DNA of 28,882 bases, from positions 1 through 28,882 of the forward strand of contig JBPOHD010000074.1 of the NCBI GenBank assembly GCA_052035955.1, in the 5' to 3' direction. Position numbers and translations under genes: made by a program. The DNA is from JAEUNJ01 sp052035955 (GTDB lineage: Bacteria; Pseudomonadota; Gammaproteobacteria; Burkholderiales; Rhodocyclaceae). Every line of letters starts with the position of its first letter. Position 1 is the stretch's first letter. The notes under the pieces were generated by a model, which saw only the letters and a list, made by a program, of their open reading frames with translations, was not told the origin of the DNA and made no database searches. This document shows, piece after piece, positions 7,459-15,899 of the stretch.

Positions 7459-8286
7459 ATGAACAAACCCGTCAAATTCGACGAAACGGGCGATTCCGAA
7501 GACCTCCAGGCCCTCTTCGACAGCATTGCCGCCGACACCACGGCGCCAGCCCCGCCGCCGGCCGCCCCGGCCAAGCCGGACCCGGCCGGGGATAACGACG
7601 ACCTGCAGGCGCTCTTCGACAGCGTCGCCGCCCAGGTTGCCGAGACCACCGACGGCAGCCCCGAGGCAGGCCCCGTTTCGCCGCAGGAGGCCGTGTTCAA
7701 CAAGCTCGGCCACATGGCCCGCCAGTTGCATGACAGCATGCGGGAACTGGGTTACGACCGCATGCTCGAGGAAACCGCCCGGCAGATTCCCGACGCCCGC
7801 CAGCGCCTTTCCTACATCGCCCAGATGACGGAGCAGGCGGCGAGCCGGGTGCTCAATGCCACGGACATCGCCAAGCCGCTGCAGGACCAGTTGCTCGCCA
7901 AGTCGGAGGGTCTCGCGGCGCGCTGGGACCGGATGTTCGCCAACCAGTTGTCCGTCGACGAGTTCAAGGCCCTGGCCGCGGATACCCGGGGTTTCTTCCA
8001 GGAAGCGCCCGGCAAGATCAAGACCACCAGCGACCAACTGATCGAAATCATGATGGCCCAGGATTTCCAGGATCTGACCGGCCAGGTGATCAAGAAGGTG
8101 GTCGAGATGGCCCACGGCCTGGAGAGCCAGTTGCTCAACGTGCTGATCGAGGCCATGCCCGAGGAGCGCAAGGCGGAAGCGCCGGAGGGGCTGATGAACG
8201 GGCCGGTGATCAATGCCGAGGGCCGCGCGGACGTGGTGACCAGCCAGGCGCAGGTGGACGATTTGCTGGAAAGCCTCGGGTTCTGA
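7459..8286 (+). CDS. cheZ: Protein phosphatase CheZ
   Basis: Dephosphorylates CheY-P and so resets the motor signal. The 275-residue product has a long helical core (about residues 75-220) with the catalytic segment IMMAQDFQDLTGQVIKK, where the Asp and Gln that insert into the CheY active site are intact. A linker then leads to the C-terminal CheY-binding peptide (SQAQVDDLLESLGF). The N-terminal 60 residues are unusual: an acidic motif DLQALFDS(I/V)AA occurs twice (residues 12-25 and 45-58), separated by a Pro/Ala-rich spacer. The motif resembles the C-terminal CheY-binding peptide. The gene lies between cheY and cheA. Confidence 0.95.
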   Translation: MNKPVKFDETGDSEDLQALFDSIAADTTAPAPPPAAPAKPDPAGDNDDLQALFDSVAAQVAETTDGSPEAGPVSPQEAVFNKLGHMARQLHDSMRELGYDRMLEETARQIPDARQRLSYIAQMTEQAASRVLNATDIAKPLQDQLLAKSEGLAARWDRMFANQLSVDEFKALAADTRGFFQEAPGKIKTTSDQLIEIMMAQDFQDLTGQVIKKVVEMAHGLESQLLNVLIEAMPEERKAEAPEGLMNGPVINAEGRADVVTSQAQVDDLLESLGF

Positions 8287-8314
8287 CCCGGCGATCCGGC
8301 AGCGGGAGGATCAG

Positions 8315-10237
8315 ATGAGCGATTTTCAGGGAATGGAAGACCTCCTCCAGGATTTCCTCGTGGAGGCCAACGACCTGCTGTCTGGTGTCGACAACAAACT
8401 CGTCGAACTGGAGAAGGTCCCCGGCGACAAGGGCCTGCTGAACGACATCTTCCGCGGTTTCCACACCATCAAGGGCGGCGCCGGCTTCCTCAATGCCGCC
8501 GAACTGGTCACCCTCTGCCACCTCACGGAGAACCTCTTCGACCGCCTGCGCAACGGCGAGATGCAGATCACCCGGGACATCATGGATGGCATCATGGCGG
8601 CGACGGCCACCGTGCGCGACATGTTCGGCGAGCTCGAACGCGGCAGCCAGCCCGGGCCGGCCAATCCCGCCCTCATCGCCAACCTGAAGGCGGCCATTGC
8701 CGGCAACCTGGCCGCCGCAGCCGCGCCCGCCGCGCCGTCTGCCGCACCCGCGGCGCCGGTCGTTGCCGCCGCGCCTGCCGCTGCCGTTCCCGGCCCCGGC
8801 GGACCCGATTGGGATCACCTGTTCAGCGCCGTCACCGGAGCCGCCGAGCCGCCGCCGATGCCTGCCGCGGCCCCCGCCGCCTCGGCCGCCGCGCCGGATC
8901 ACACCGACATCGCCGGCAAGTCGCCGGAGCAGATCATCCATCAGGCCATAGGCCGCCGTGCCACCGACAAGCCGGGTTACCAGGGCGCCATCGGTCGCCG
9001 CGAGTCCGAAAAGGTGCGCGACAACTCGATCCGCGTCGATACGGCCCGGCTCGACCAGGTGCTGAACCTCTCCGGCGAGATCGGACTGACCAAGAACCGG
9101 CTCAATTCCCTGCGCAGCGACATCCTGAACGGTCGCACCGATACCGACACACTGCACGCCCTGGACCAGGCCGTGAGCCAGCTCGATCTGCTGGTCTCCG
9201 ACCTGCAGAACGCGGTCATGAAGACCCGCATGCAGCCGATCGGCCGCCTGTTCCAGAAGTATCCGCGAATTGCCCGAGACCTTGCCCGCAGCCTGGGCAA
9301 GGACGTGGAACTGGTCCTCGCCGGCGAGGATACGGAAATCGACAAGACCATGATCGAGGACCTGTCGGACCCGATCATCCACTTGATCCGCAATGCCGTG
9401 GACCATGGCGTCGAGCCGACCCAGGACCGCCTGGCCGCGGGCAAGTCCGAGAAATCCCAGGTGCGCCTCGAGGCGCGCCAGGAAGGCGACCATATCGTCC
9501 TGCTGGTGGCCGACGACGGCCGCGGCATGAATCCCGAGAAGCTGCGCGCCAAGGCGCTGGAGAAGGGCCTCATCACCGATGAGGAGGCCAACATCATGGA
9601 CGAGCGGCAGAGCTTCAACCTCGTCTTCCTGCCCGGCTTCTCCACCAAGGACGTGGCCGCCGACCGCGCCCGCCCCGGCCGCGGCAAGGATGTGGTGAAA
9701 ACCAACATCCAGAAGCTCAACGGCTCCATCGACATCAAGTCGAATCCCGGCAAGGGCACGACCTTCGTCATCTCCCTGCCGCTCACGCTGGCCATCCTGC
9801 CGGTGCTGCTGGTCCAGCTCGGCGAGCAGCCCTTTGCCGTACCCCTGTCCATGGTCCGGGAGATACTGCCCATCGATTCGGTCGACGTCCAGGAGGTCGG
9901 CGGCCGCGCCACCATGGTCGTGCGCGGTGAGGTCATGCCCATCTATCCCCTCTACCACCTGCTCGGCTGGGCCCAGGAGCGCCTGCCGGAGTACGGTGTC
10001 CTCATGCAGACCGCGGAACAGACCTTCGTCCTCGCCATCGACGGCTTCATGGGCCGCGAGGATGCGGTGATCAAGTCCCTGGACGACTTCAGACCCAAGG
10101 GCGTGGCCGGCGTCACCACCCTGTCCAACGGCCAGATCGTCCTGATCCTTGACATCAAGGAACTGCTGGGCGCCCTCGGCGACAACCGCGGCGTCCCCCG
10201 TTCCGTCTTCGTCGCCCGGCTCGCCGCTGCCGCCTGA
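8315..10237 (+). CDS. cheA: Chemotaxis histidine kinase CheA
   Basis: The kinase that phosphorylates CheY and CheB in response to receptors. Domains in order: P1/HPt (about residues 1-110) with H50 in FHTIKGGAGF; an Ala/Pro-rich linker (about 125-215) with no recognisable P2 CheY-binding domain; P3 dimerisation helices (about 240-310); P4 ATPase (about 310-485); and a P5 CheW-like domain (about 490-630). In P4 the N box (HLIRNAVDHG), G1 box (ADDGRGMNPEK) and FLPGFSTKDV are normal. The next element reads DRARPGRGKDVVKTN (450-464), where CheA proteins normally have the form VSGRGVGMDVV. A GGGAGG site precedes the ATG. The gene is last in the che unit and is followed by a hairpin. 640 residues. 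Confidence 0.95.
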   Translation: MSDFQGMEDLLQDFLVEANDLLSGVDNKLVELEKVPGDKGLLNDIFRGFHTIKGGAGFLNAAELVTLCHLTENLFDRLRNGEMQITRDIMDGIMAATATVRDMFGELERGSQPGPANPALIANLKAAIAGNLAAAAAPAAPSAAPAAPVVAAAPAAAVPGPGGPDWDHLFSAVTGAAEPPPMPAAAPAASAAAPDHTDIAGKSPEQIIHQAIGRRATDKPGYQGAIGRRESEKVRDNSIRVDTARLDQVLNLSGEIGLTKNRLNSLRSDILNGRTDTDTLHALDQAVSQLDLLVSDLQNAVMKTRMQPIGRLFQKYPRIARDLARSLGKDVELVLAGEDTEIDKTMIEDLSDPIIHLIRNAVDHGVEPTQDRLAAGKSEKSQVRLEARQEGDHIVLLVADDGRGMNPEKLRAKALEKGLITDEEANIMDERQSFNLVFLPGFSTKDVAADRARPGRGKDVVKTNIQKLNGSIDIKSNPGKGTTFVISLPLTLAILPVLLVQLGEQPFAVPLSMVREILPIDSVDVQEVGGRATMVVRGEVMPIYPLYHLLGWAQERLPEYGVLMQTAEQTFVLAIDGFMGREDAVIKSLDDFRPKGVAGVTTLSNGQIVLILDIKELLGALGDNRGVPRSVFVARLAAAA

Positions 10238-10270
10238 AGCCGGGTCTTCCGTACCGGCGCCTGCCGAGTC

Positions 10271-10292
10271 CTGCCGCGGAACGCCGCGGCAG
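10271..10292 (+). terminator. Probable terminator hairpin after cheA
   Basis: CTGCCGCGG and CCGCGGCAG form a perfect nine-pair GC-rich stem with an AACG loop, 33 bases after the cheA stop. Only short T runs follow. It probably separates the che genes from the flhB operon, perhaps imperfectly. Confidence 0.5.
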
Positions 10293-10356
10293 TTGCAGCC
10301 TTTCCTGAAATACCAGCCCTAACTGCCTCTAATCCCGGCTTTTTCCCTTCCCCCGA

Positions 10357-10371
10357 CGGCAATAATTGCCG
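10357..10371. promoter_or_regulatory. Dyad CGGCAA-N3-TTGCCG upstream of flhB
   Basis: Perfect inverted repeat CGGCAA-TAA-TTGCCG, 18 bases before the flhB GTG. Similar dyads occur at 21036-21050 and 27421-27435. CGGCAA half-sites recall those reported for NtrC-type flagellar activators such as FlrC and FlbD; this is from memory. A regulator site is inferred, not shown. Confidence 0.5.
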
Positions 10372-10389
10372 GCATGGAAGGGACCGTGC

Positions 10390-11529
10390 GTGGCTGACGA
10401 GAGCGATCTCGAACGAACAGAACCGGCATCCTCCCGGCGCCTGGAACAGGCCCGGGAGGAAGGCCAGGTTCCCCATTCGCGCGAACTCGCCGCCTTCGTC
10501 GTCATGCTGGCCGGTGTCGGCGGCCTCTGGGCCACCGGTTCATGGGTTTCCCAGCATGCCCGGGACATCGTCGTCCGCGGCCTTTCCTTCGGGCGCGACG
10601 CCGCCTTCGACGACCACCTCCTGAGTACCACCCTGGCCTCCCTCGGGCTGGAGGCGATGACCCTGATGGCGCCCCTGCTGCTGCTCGTCGTCGCCGGGAC
10701 CCTGGTCACGCCCTTTCTCCTGGGCGGCTGGATATTCACCACCAAGACCATGACCCTCGATCTGACCCGGCTGGATCCGGTGAAGGGTTTCGGCCGCATG
10801 TTCTCCATGCACGGCATCGGCGAACTGGTCAAGGCGGTCCTCAAGGCCATCCTCATCGGCGCCCTGATCTCCTGGCTGATCTGGCGGGAGGGCGGCGCGC
10901 TGCTGGACCTCCCGGGACTGGAGGTCGGCAGCGCGCTGGCCGGTTTCGTCCGCCTGCTCTTCCTGTCCGGTTTCGCCGTGCTGGTCGGCATGGCTGCCGT
11001 CGCCGCCATCGACGTCCCCTTCCAGCTCTGGCAGTACTACTCCCGCCTGCGCATGACCCGCGAGGAATTGCGCCAGGAGCTCAAGGAAACCGAGGGCGAC
11101 CCGCAACTCAAGGCCCGCATCCGCAGCCAGCAGCGGGAAATGGCCAGGAAGCGCATGATGTCCGAGGTGCCCAAGGCCGACGTCGTGGTCACCAACCCGA
11201 CGCGCTTCGCCGTCGCCCTCAAGTACGATGCGGGCCGAATGGGTGCACCCCAGGTCGTCGCCAAGGGCATGAATCTGGTGGCCCAGCGCATCCGCGACCT
11301 GGCGACCGAGCACGACGTGCCCATCCTCGAGGCGCCGCCCCTGGCCCGGGCCCTGCACCGGCACGTGGAGGTCGGCGACCAGGTCCCGGCCTCCCTCTAT
11401 ACCGCCGTTGCCGAGGTCATGGCCTACGTCTACCAGTTGCAGCGCTTCGCCACCGGTGACGGCCCCGTGCCCGTTCTCCCATCCGACATCGTCATCCCCC
11501 AGGATCTCGACCCGGGAGTACCTGACTGA
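10390..11529 (+). CDS. flhB: Flagellar type III export protein FlhB
   Basis: Export-gate membrane protein that switches substrate class from rod/hook to filament. The N-terminus (ESDLERTEPASSRRLEQAREEGQ-type) and four hydrophobic segments up to about residue 215 are typical. So is the cytoplasmic part with MSEVPKADVVVTNP. The self-cleavage motif, normally NPTH, reads NPTR here (N269, P270, T271, R272), at the same residue numbers as I recall for Salmonella FlhB. I chose the GTG at 10390 over an in-frame TTG at 10366 because GGAAGGGA is well placed before it and the product then begins in the family manner. The stop shares one base with the flhA ATG. 379 residues. Confidence 0.95.
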   Translation: MADESDLERTEPASSRRLEQAREEGQVPHSRELAAFVVMLAGVGGLWATGSWVSQHARDIVVRGLSFGRDAAFDDHLLSTTLASLGLEAMTLMAPLLLLVVAGTLVTPFLLGGWIFTTKTMTLDLTRLDPVKGFGRMFSMHGIGELVKAVLKAILIGALISWLIWREGGALLDLPGLEVGSALAGFVRLLFLSGFAVLVGMAAVAAIDVPFQLWQYYSRLRMTREELRQELKETEGDPQLKARIRSQQREMARKRMMSEVPKADVVVTNPTRFAVALKYDAGRMGAPQVVAKGMNLVAQRIRDLATEHDVPILEAPPLARALHRHVEVGDQVPASLYTAVAEVMAYVYQLQRFATGDGPVPVLPSDIVIPQDLDPGVPD

Positions 11530-13616
11530 TGGCCGCCCCGGCCCTGGCCCTCGGCACCCTGTTCCCCCGCGAGCGCCTGCGCCAGCTCGGGGCGCCCGCC
11601 CTGATCATCCTCGTCCTGTCGATGATGGTCCTGCCGCTGCCGCCCTTCCTGCTCGACCTCTTCTTCACCTTCAACATCGCCCTCGCGGTGATGGTCCTCC
11701 TGGTCGCGCTCTACACCATGAAGCCGCTGGACTTCTCGGTGTTTCCCACGGTGCTCCTGGTGACGACCCTGTTGCGGCTGTCGCTCAACGTCGCCTCCAC
11801 CCGCATCGTCCTGCTCGAGGGGCACACCGGCCCCGATGCCGCCGGCAAGGTCATCGAGGCCTTCGGCCACTTCCTGGTCGGTGGCAACTACGCCGTCGGC
11901 ATCGTCGTCTTCGTCATTCTGACGGTCATCAACTTCGTCGTCATCACCAAGGGCGCCGGGCGCATCGCCGAGGTCTCGGCGCGCTTCACCCTCGACGCCA
12001 TGCCCGGCAAGCAGATGGCCATCGACGCCGACCTCAACGCCGGCCTGATCGGCGAGGACGAGGCCAGAAGGCGCCGGGCCGGCATCGCCCAGGAAGCCGA
12101 CTTCTACGGTTCCATGGACGGTGCCTCCAAGTTCGTGCGCGGCGATGCCGTGGCCGGCATCCTGATCCTGCTCATCAATATCGTCGGCGGCCTCATCGTC
12201 GGCATCCTGCAGCACGACATGGATGTCGGGCTGGCGGCCAAGAACTACACCCTGCTCACCATCGGCGACGGCCTCGTGGCGCAGATTCCCGCCCTGATCA
12301 TCTCCACCGCCGCCGGCCTCGTCGTCACCCGGGTCGGCGACGGCGACCAGGACATCGGCCAGCAGGTCGCCGGCCAGGTCTTCGGCAATCCCCAGGTCCT
12401 GATCCTGACGGCCGGCATCCTCGGCATCCTGGGCCTGATTCCCGGGATGCCCAACCTCGTATTCCTGCTCCTTGCCACCGCCCTCGGCAGCCTCGCCTGG
12501 TGGATGCTGCGCCAGCGCGCCGAGGCCGCCGCCGCCGCGGTCCCGCCGCCGCCGCCCCCGGCGCCCCAGGAAGCCATAGAAGCCACCTGGGCCGACGTGG
12601 CGCCCGTGGACGTCCTTGGCCTCGAGGTCGGCTACCGGCTCATTCCCCTCGTGGACAGCGGCCAGGATGGCGACCTGCTCAAGCGCATCCGCGGCCTGCG
12701 CAAGAAATTCGCCCAGGAAGTCGGCTTCCTGTCCGCCCCCGTCCACATTCGCGACAACCTCGAGCTCAAGCCGAATGCCTACCGCATCACGTTGAAGGGT
12801 GTCGAGATCGGCACCGGCGAGGCCTTTCCGGGCCAGTTCCTGGCCATCAATCCCGGCCGGGTCAGCGGGCCGGTGGCCGGCGCCGCCACCCGCGACCCCG
12901 CCTTCGGCCTGCCGGCAACCTGGATCGAGGCTGCCCAGCGGGAGCGCGCCCATTCCCTCGGCTACACGGTCGTCGACGCCGGTACCGTCGTCGCCACCCA
13001 CCTGAACCACGTGATCCTTTCCCATGCCGCCGAACTGCTCGGTCGGCAGGAAACGCAGCAGCTGATAGACCACCTGGGCAAGGAATTCCCCAAGCTCACC
13101 GAGGACCTGGTGCCCAAGCAGCTCGCCCTGTCGACGCTGCAGCGCGTGTTGCAGAACCTGCTGGAGGAAGGGGTCAACATCCGCGACATGCGGACCATCA
13201 TCGAGAACCTGGCGGAACACACGGCACGGACCCAGGACCCGGTCGAACTCACTTCCCAGGTCCGCATCGCCCTGGGCCGGGCCATCGTCCAGCAGATCTT
13301 CCCCGGATCGGGCGAGATGCAGGTCATGGCCCTGGAGCCCGGCCTGGAGCGCATCCTGATCCAGGCCCTGGCCGGCGGCCAGGATGCCGGCATCGAGCCC
13401 GGTCTGGCCGACACCCTGCTGCGGGAAACGGCCGCTGCCGCCCGCCGCCAGGAGGAGATCGGCCTGCCCGCCGTCCTGCTCGTCCCCGGAAACCTGCGTT
13501 GGCTGCTGTCCCGCTTCCTGCGCCGGTCCGTGCCCAGCCTCAAAGTCATCGCCAACGGGGAAGTCCCCGAGTCGCGCACCCTGAAGGTGGCGACGATCAT
13601 CGGAGCTAAGCAATGA
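11529..13616 (+). CDS. flhA: Flagellar type III export protein FlhA
   Basis: Core of the flagellar export gate, with a membrane channel part and a cytoplasmic ring that docks chaperone-substrate complexes. The 695-residue protein has about eight hydrophobic segments in residues 20-325. The FHIPEP signature lies at about 154-170 (TLDAMPGKQMAIDADLNAG), and a soluble domain follows from about 360 after a Pro-rich linker. A conserved stretch near residue 527 (LVPKQLALSTLQRVLQNLL) belongs to the cytoplasmic domain. It overlaps flhB by one base and flhF by four (ATGA), so the export and polar-placement genes are translationally linked. Confidence 0.97.
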   Translation: MAAPALALGTLFPRERLRQLGAPALIILVLSMMVLPLPPFLLDLFFTFNIALAVMVLLVALYTMKPLDFSVFPTVLLVTTLLRLSLNVASTRIVLLEGHTGPDAAGKVIEAFGHFLVGGNYAVGIVVFVILTVINFVVITKGAGRIAEVSARFTLDAMPGKQMAIDADLNAGLIGEDEARRRRAGIAQEADFYGSMDGASKFVRGDAVAGILILLINIVGGLIVGILQHDMDVGLAAKNYTLLTIGDGLVAQIPALIISTAAGLVVTRVGDGDQDIGQQVAGQVFGNPQVLILTAGILGILGLIPGMPNLVFLLLATALGSLAWWMLRQRAEAAAAAVPPPPPPAPQEAIEATWADVAPVDVLGLEVGYRLIPLVDSGQDGDLLKRIRGLRKKFAQEVGFLSAPVHIRDNLELKPNAYRITLKGVEIGTGEAFPGQFLAINPGRVSGPVAGAATRDPAFGLPATWIEAAQRERAHSLGYTVVDAGTVVATHLNHVILSHAAELLGRQETQQLIDHLGKEFPKLTEDLVPKQLALSTLQRVLQNLLEEGVNIRDMRTIIENLAEHTARTQDPVELTSQVRIALGRAIVQQIFPGSGEMQVMALEPGLERILIQALAGGQDAGIEPGLADTLLRETAAAARRQEEIGLPAVLLVPGNLRWLLSRFLRRSVPSLKVIANGEVPESRTLKVATIIGAKQ

Positions 13617-15043
13617 ACGTGAAACGCTATGTCGCCGAATCCGCCCGCGAAGCCCTGCGCCGCGTCAAGGAGGAACTGGGCCCCGACGCCATCGTCGTCT
13701 CCAACAAGGCCGTCCCCGGCGGTGTGGAGATCATGGCCCTGTCGGCCGACGGGCTCGAGGCCCTGTCACGGCAAACGGCCCGACCGGTGCCGGCCGCTCC
13801 GACGGCGGCCGCCAAGCCGCAGCCGCCCGCGGCGCCGACATCCGCGCCCGCCGCCGATCTCCTGGACGACTACACCGTCACCCTCTCGGCCAAGGCGCGC
13901 AAGCAGCCGCCGCCGCCGCCCTTCCAGCCCTGGCAGCCGCCGCGCCACGTGCCCGCCGCCGACGACAAGCCACGCCTGCGGCCCCTGCCGCCCCGTGCGC
14001 CCGAGGCGGCCACCCGGGACCAGGTGGCCGCCACCCTGCGGCGGGTGGCCGATGCCGACACCGCCCTCGGCGGGAGCGAACCCGCCGCCGGCGAAATCGC
14101 CACGCTGATGCGCGAGATGAAGGCGATCAAGGGGCTGCTGGAGCAGCAACTGGCCGGCTTCGCCTGGGGGGAAATGGCCCGCAACGCGCCGGGCCGCACG
14201 GTGCTGCTTGCCGAGATGCTCGACGCCGGTTTCTCGGGCCTCCTGGCCCGGCGCCTGCTGGAGGAAATGCCCGCCGACATGGGCACCGAGGAGGGGCGTC
14301 GCTGGCTCAAGACGGCCCTCAACCGCCGGCTGCGGACGCCGGCCAACGATGCCGACCTGGTGGACCGGGGCGGCGTCTATGCCCTGGTCGGGCCCACCGG
14401 CGTCGGCAAGACCACCACCACCGCCAAGCTCGCCGCCCGTTGCGTCGTGCGCCACGGCGCCGACCGTCTGGCCCTGCTCACCACCGACGGCTACCGTATC
14501 GGCGCCCACGAGCAGTTGCGCATCTACGGGCGTATCCTCGGCGTGCCGGTGCACGTCGTGCGCGACGGTGCCGACCTGCGACACACGCTGGCGGACCTGC
14601 GCGACAAGCACATGGTCCTCATCGATACCGTGGGCATGAGCCAGCGCGACCGCATGGTGGCCGAGCAGGCCGCCATGCTGGCCGGCGCCGGCGAGGTGCG
14701 CCGCCTGCTGCTGCTCAATGGCACCAGCCGCGGCGACACGCTGGACGACGTCGTCCGGGCCTATGCCGGCGAAGACCTGGCGGGCTGCATCCTGACCAAG
14801 GTGGACGAGGCCATGTCCCTCGCTCCGGCGGTCGATGCGCTGGTCCGCCACGGACTCCAGCTGGCCTACGTCGCCAATGGCCAGCGCGTGCCGGAGGATC
14901 TCCACCTGCCCAACCGCTCCTGGCTGCTGCACCGAGTCTTCCGCCAGCCGACGACCGCCTCCGCCCATCGCCTCCAGGGCGCCGAAGCCGGGCTCGTCCT
15001 CGGCGCCGGTGGTTTCCAGGGCCTGGGAGCCTCCCTTGCCTGA
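13613..15043 (+). CDS. flhF: Signal-recognition-type GTPase FlhF
   Basis: SRP-family GTPase that marks the cell pole for flagellar assembly in polarly flagellated bacteria. The basic N-terminal B domain (residues 1-50, beginning MNVKRYVAESAREALRRVKEELGP) leads to a long Pro/Ala-rich linker. The NG domain follows, with the P-loop GPTGVGKTTTTAKLA at about 259-273, a DTVGMSQRD motif at about 341 and TKVDEA near 391. Length is 476. The pairing with flhG immediately downstream is characteristic. The presence of both genes implies that flagellar number and position are controlled, most often as a single polar flagellum, although that is an inference. Confidence 0.95.
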   Translation: MNVKRYVAESAREALRRVKEELGPDAIVVSNKAVPGGVEIMALSADGLEALSRQTARPVPAAPTAAAKPQPPAAPTSAPAADLLDDYTVTLSAKARKQPPPPPFQPWQPPRHVPAADDKPRLRPLPPRAPEAATRDQVAATLRRVADADTALGGSEPAAGEIATLMREMKAIKGLLEQQLAGFAWGEMARNAPGRTVLLAEMLDAGFSGLLARRLLEEMPADMGTEEGRRWLKTALNRRLRTPANDADLVDRGGVYALVGPTGVGKTTTTAKLAARCVVRHGADRLALLTTDGYRIGAHEQLRIYGRILGVPVHVVRDGADLRHTLADLRDKHMVLIDTVGMSQRDRMVAEQAAMLAGAGEVRRLLLLNGTSRGDTLDDVVRAYAGEDLAGCILTKVDEAMSLAPAVDALVRHGLQLAYVANGQRVPEDLHLPNRSWLLHRVFRQPTTASAHRLQGAEAGLVLGAGGFQGLGASLA

Positions 15044-15866
15044 TCTCCTGAATGGAGACCAGGCGGCCGGTCTGCGGCGCCTCTTCGGCGCCCGCGGCCC
15101 CCAGGTCGTCGCCTTCGCCTCGGGCCGCGAAGCCTGCGGACGGACCACCCTGATCGTCCAGACCGCCGCCGCCCTGGCCGAGGCCGGCCAAGCCGTCGTC
15201 ATCGTGGACGAGAACCCCGGGCCGGACAATGCCGTCGCCGCCTTCGGCCTCGCCGCCCGGCAGGACCTGGCCCAGGCCGTCACCGGCGAGCGCTCGCTGC
15301 GCCAGGTGATGCTCGCCGCCGCCCCGCTGATCCGCCTCGTCCCGGCCGCCCGAGCCGCCCGGGAGCCGGGCATCGCCGCCGCCGGCATCCGCGGTCGCCT
15401 GGGCGCCTGCCTGCGGGAAATGTCGCGGGGCGCTGCCTTCGTCCTGGTCGATTGCGCCCACCAGAGGCCGGGCCATCTTTCCCCCCTGGCCCTGGCCGCC
15501 CGGCACATGGCCGTCGTCGTCGCCGCCCAGGGCAGCGCCATCACCCACGCCTATGCACTCATCAAGAAGCTGGCGCGGGAACGGCGGCGGCTGGGCGACT
15601 TCCAGATCGCCATCACCCGCGCCCGCAGCGACGAGGAAGCGCGGGCCATCTTCCAGAACATGCGGCGCGTCGCCGCCGACCATCTCGACGTGCGCCTGGC
15701 CTTCCTCGGTGCCGCCCGGGTGCCCGTCACCGACCACCTTGCCGATGCCCTGGCCACCCGCCTGCCGTTCGGTCAGGACGATGCCGACGAAGGCTGGTGC
15801 CTGGGTGGCGAAGTCCTTGCCGCCGCCCGCCCGGCCGGGCGCCGGCCCGCCGCGATGCTGGTATAG
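15036..15866 (+). CDS. flhG: MinD-like flagellar number regulator FlhG (FleN), variant P-loop
   Basis: Partner of FlhF that limits flagellar number. I chose the TTG at 15036, overlapping flhF by eight bases, because GGGAG precedes it. The protein then begins with an activation helix containing DQAAGLR (residues 8-14), matching the DQAxxLR motif by which FlhG stimulates FlhF GTPase activity. The MinD-like fold follows, with VVIVDENPG (D58) and FVLVDCA as Walker B. The deviant Walker A, normally KGGVGKT, reads REACGRT (31-37), so both the signature lysine and the phosphate-binding lysine are arginines. It may bind ATP weakly or not at all. 276 residues. Confidence 0.88.
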   Translation: MPDLLNGDQAAGLRRLFGARGPQVVAFASGREACGRTTLIVQTAAALAEAGQAVVIVDENPGPDNAVAAFGLAARQDLAQAVTGERSLRQVMLAAAPLIRLVPAARAAREPGIAAAGIRGRLGACLREMSRGAAFVLVDCAHQRPGHLSPLALAARHMAVVVAAQGSAITHAYALIKKLARERRRLGDFQIAITRARSDEEARAIFQNMRRVAADHLDVRLAFLGAARVPVTDHLADALATRLPFGQDDADEGWCLGGEVLAAARPAGRRPAAMLV

Positions 15867-15899
15867 TTTCAGGACCAAAGTCCCGCCTAACCGCCATCG

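Noticed and set aside
10375..10390. TGGAAGG-GACC-GTGCG, with GG-N10-GC spacing like a sigma-54 promoter at flhB
   Set aside because: Transcription would start after the flhB GTG and remove the conserved N-terminus; probably a chance match overlapping the ribosome site.
15861..15895. TATAGTTT before fliA, resembling a sigma-28 -35 element
   Set aside because: No GCCGATAA-like element lies at the right distance, so self-activation of fliA is not supported by this sequence.
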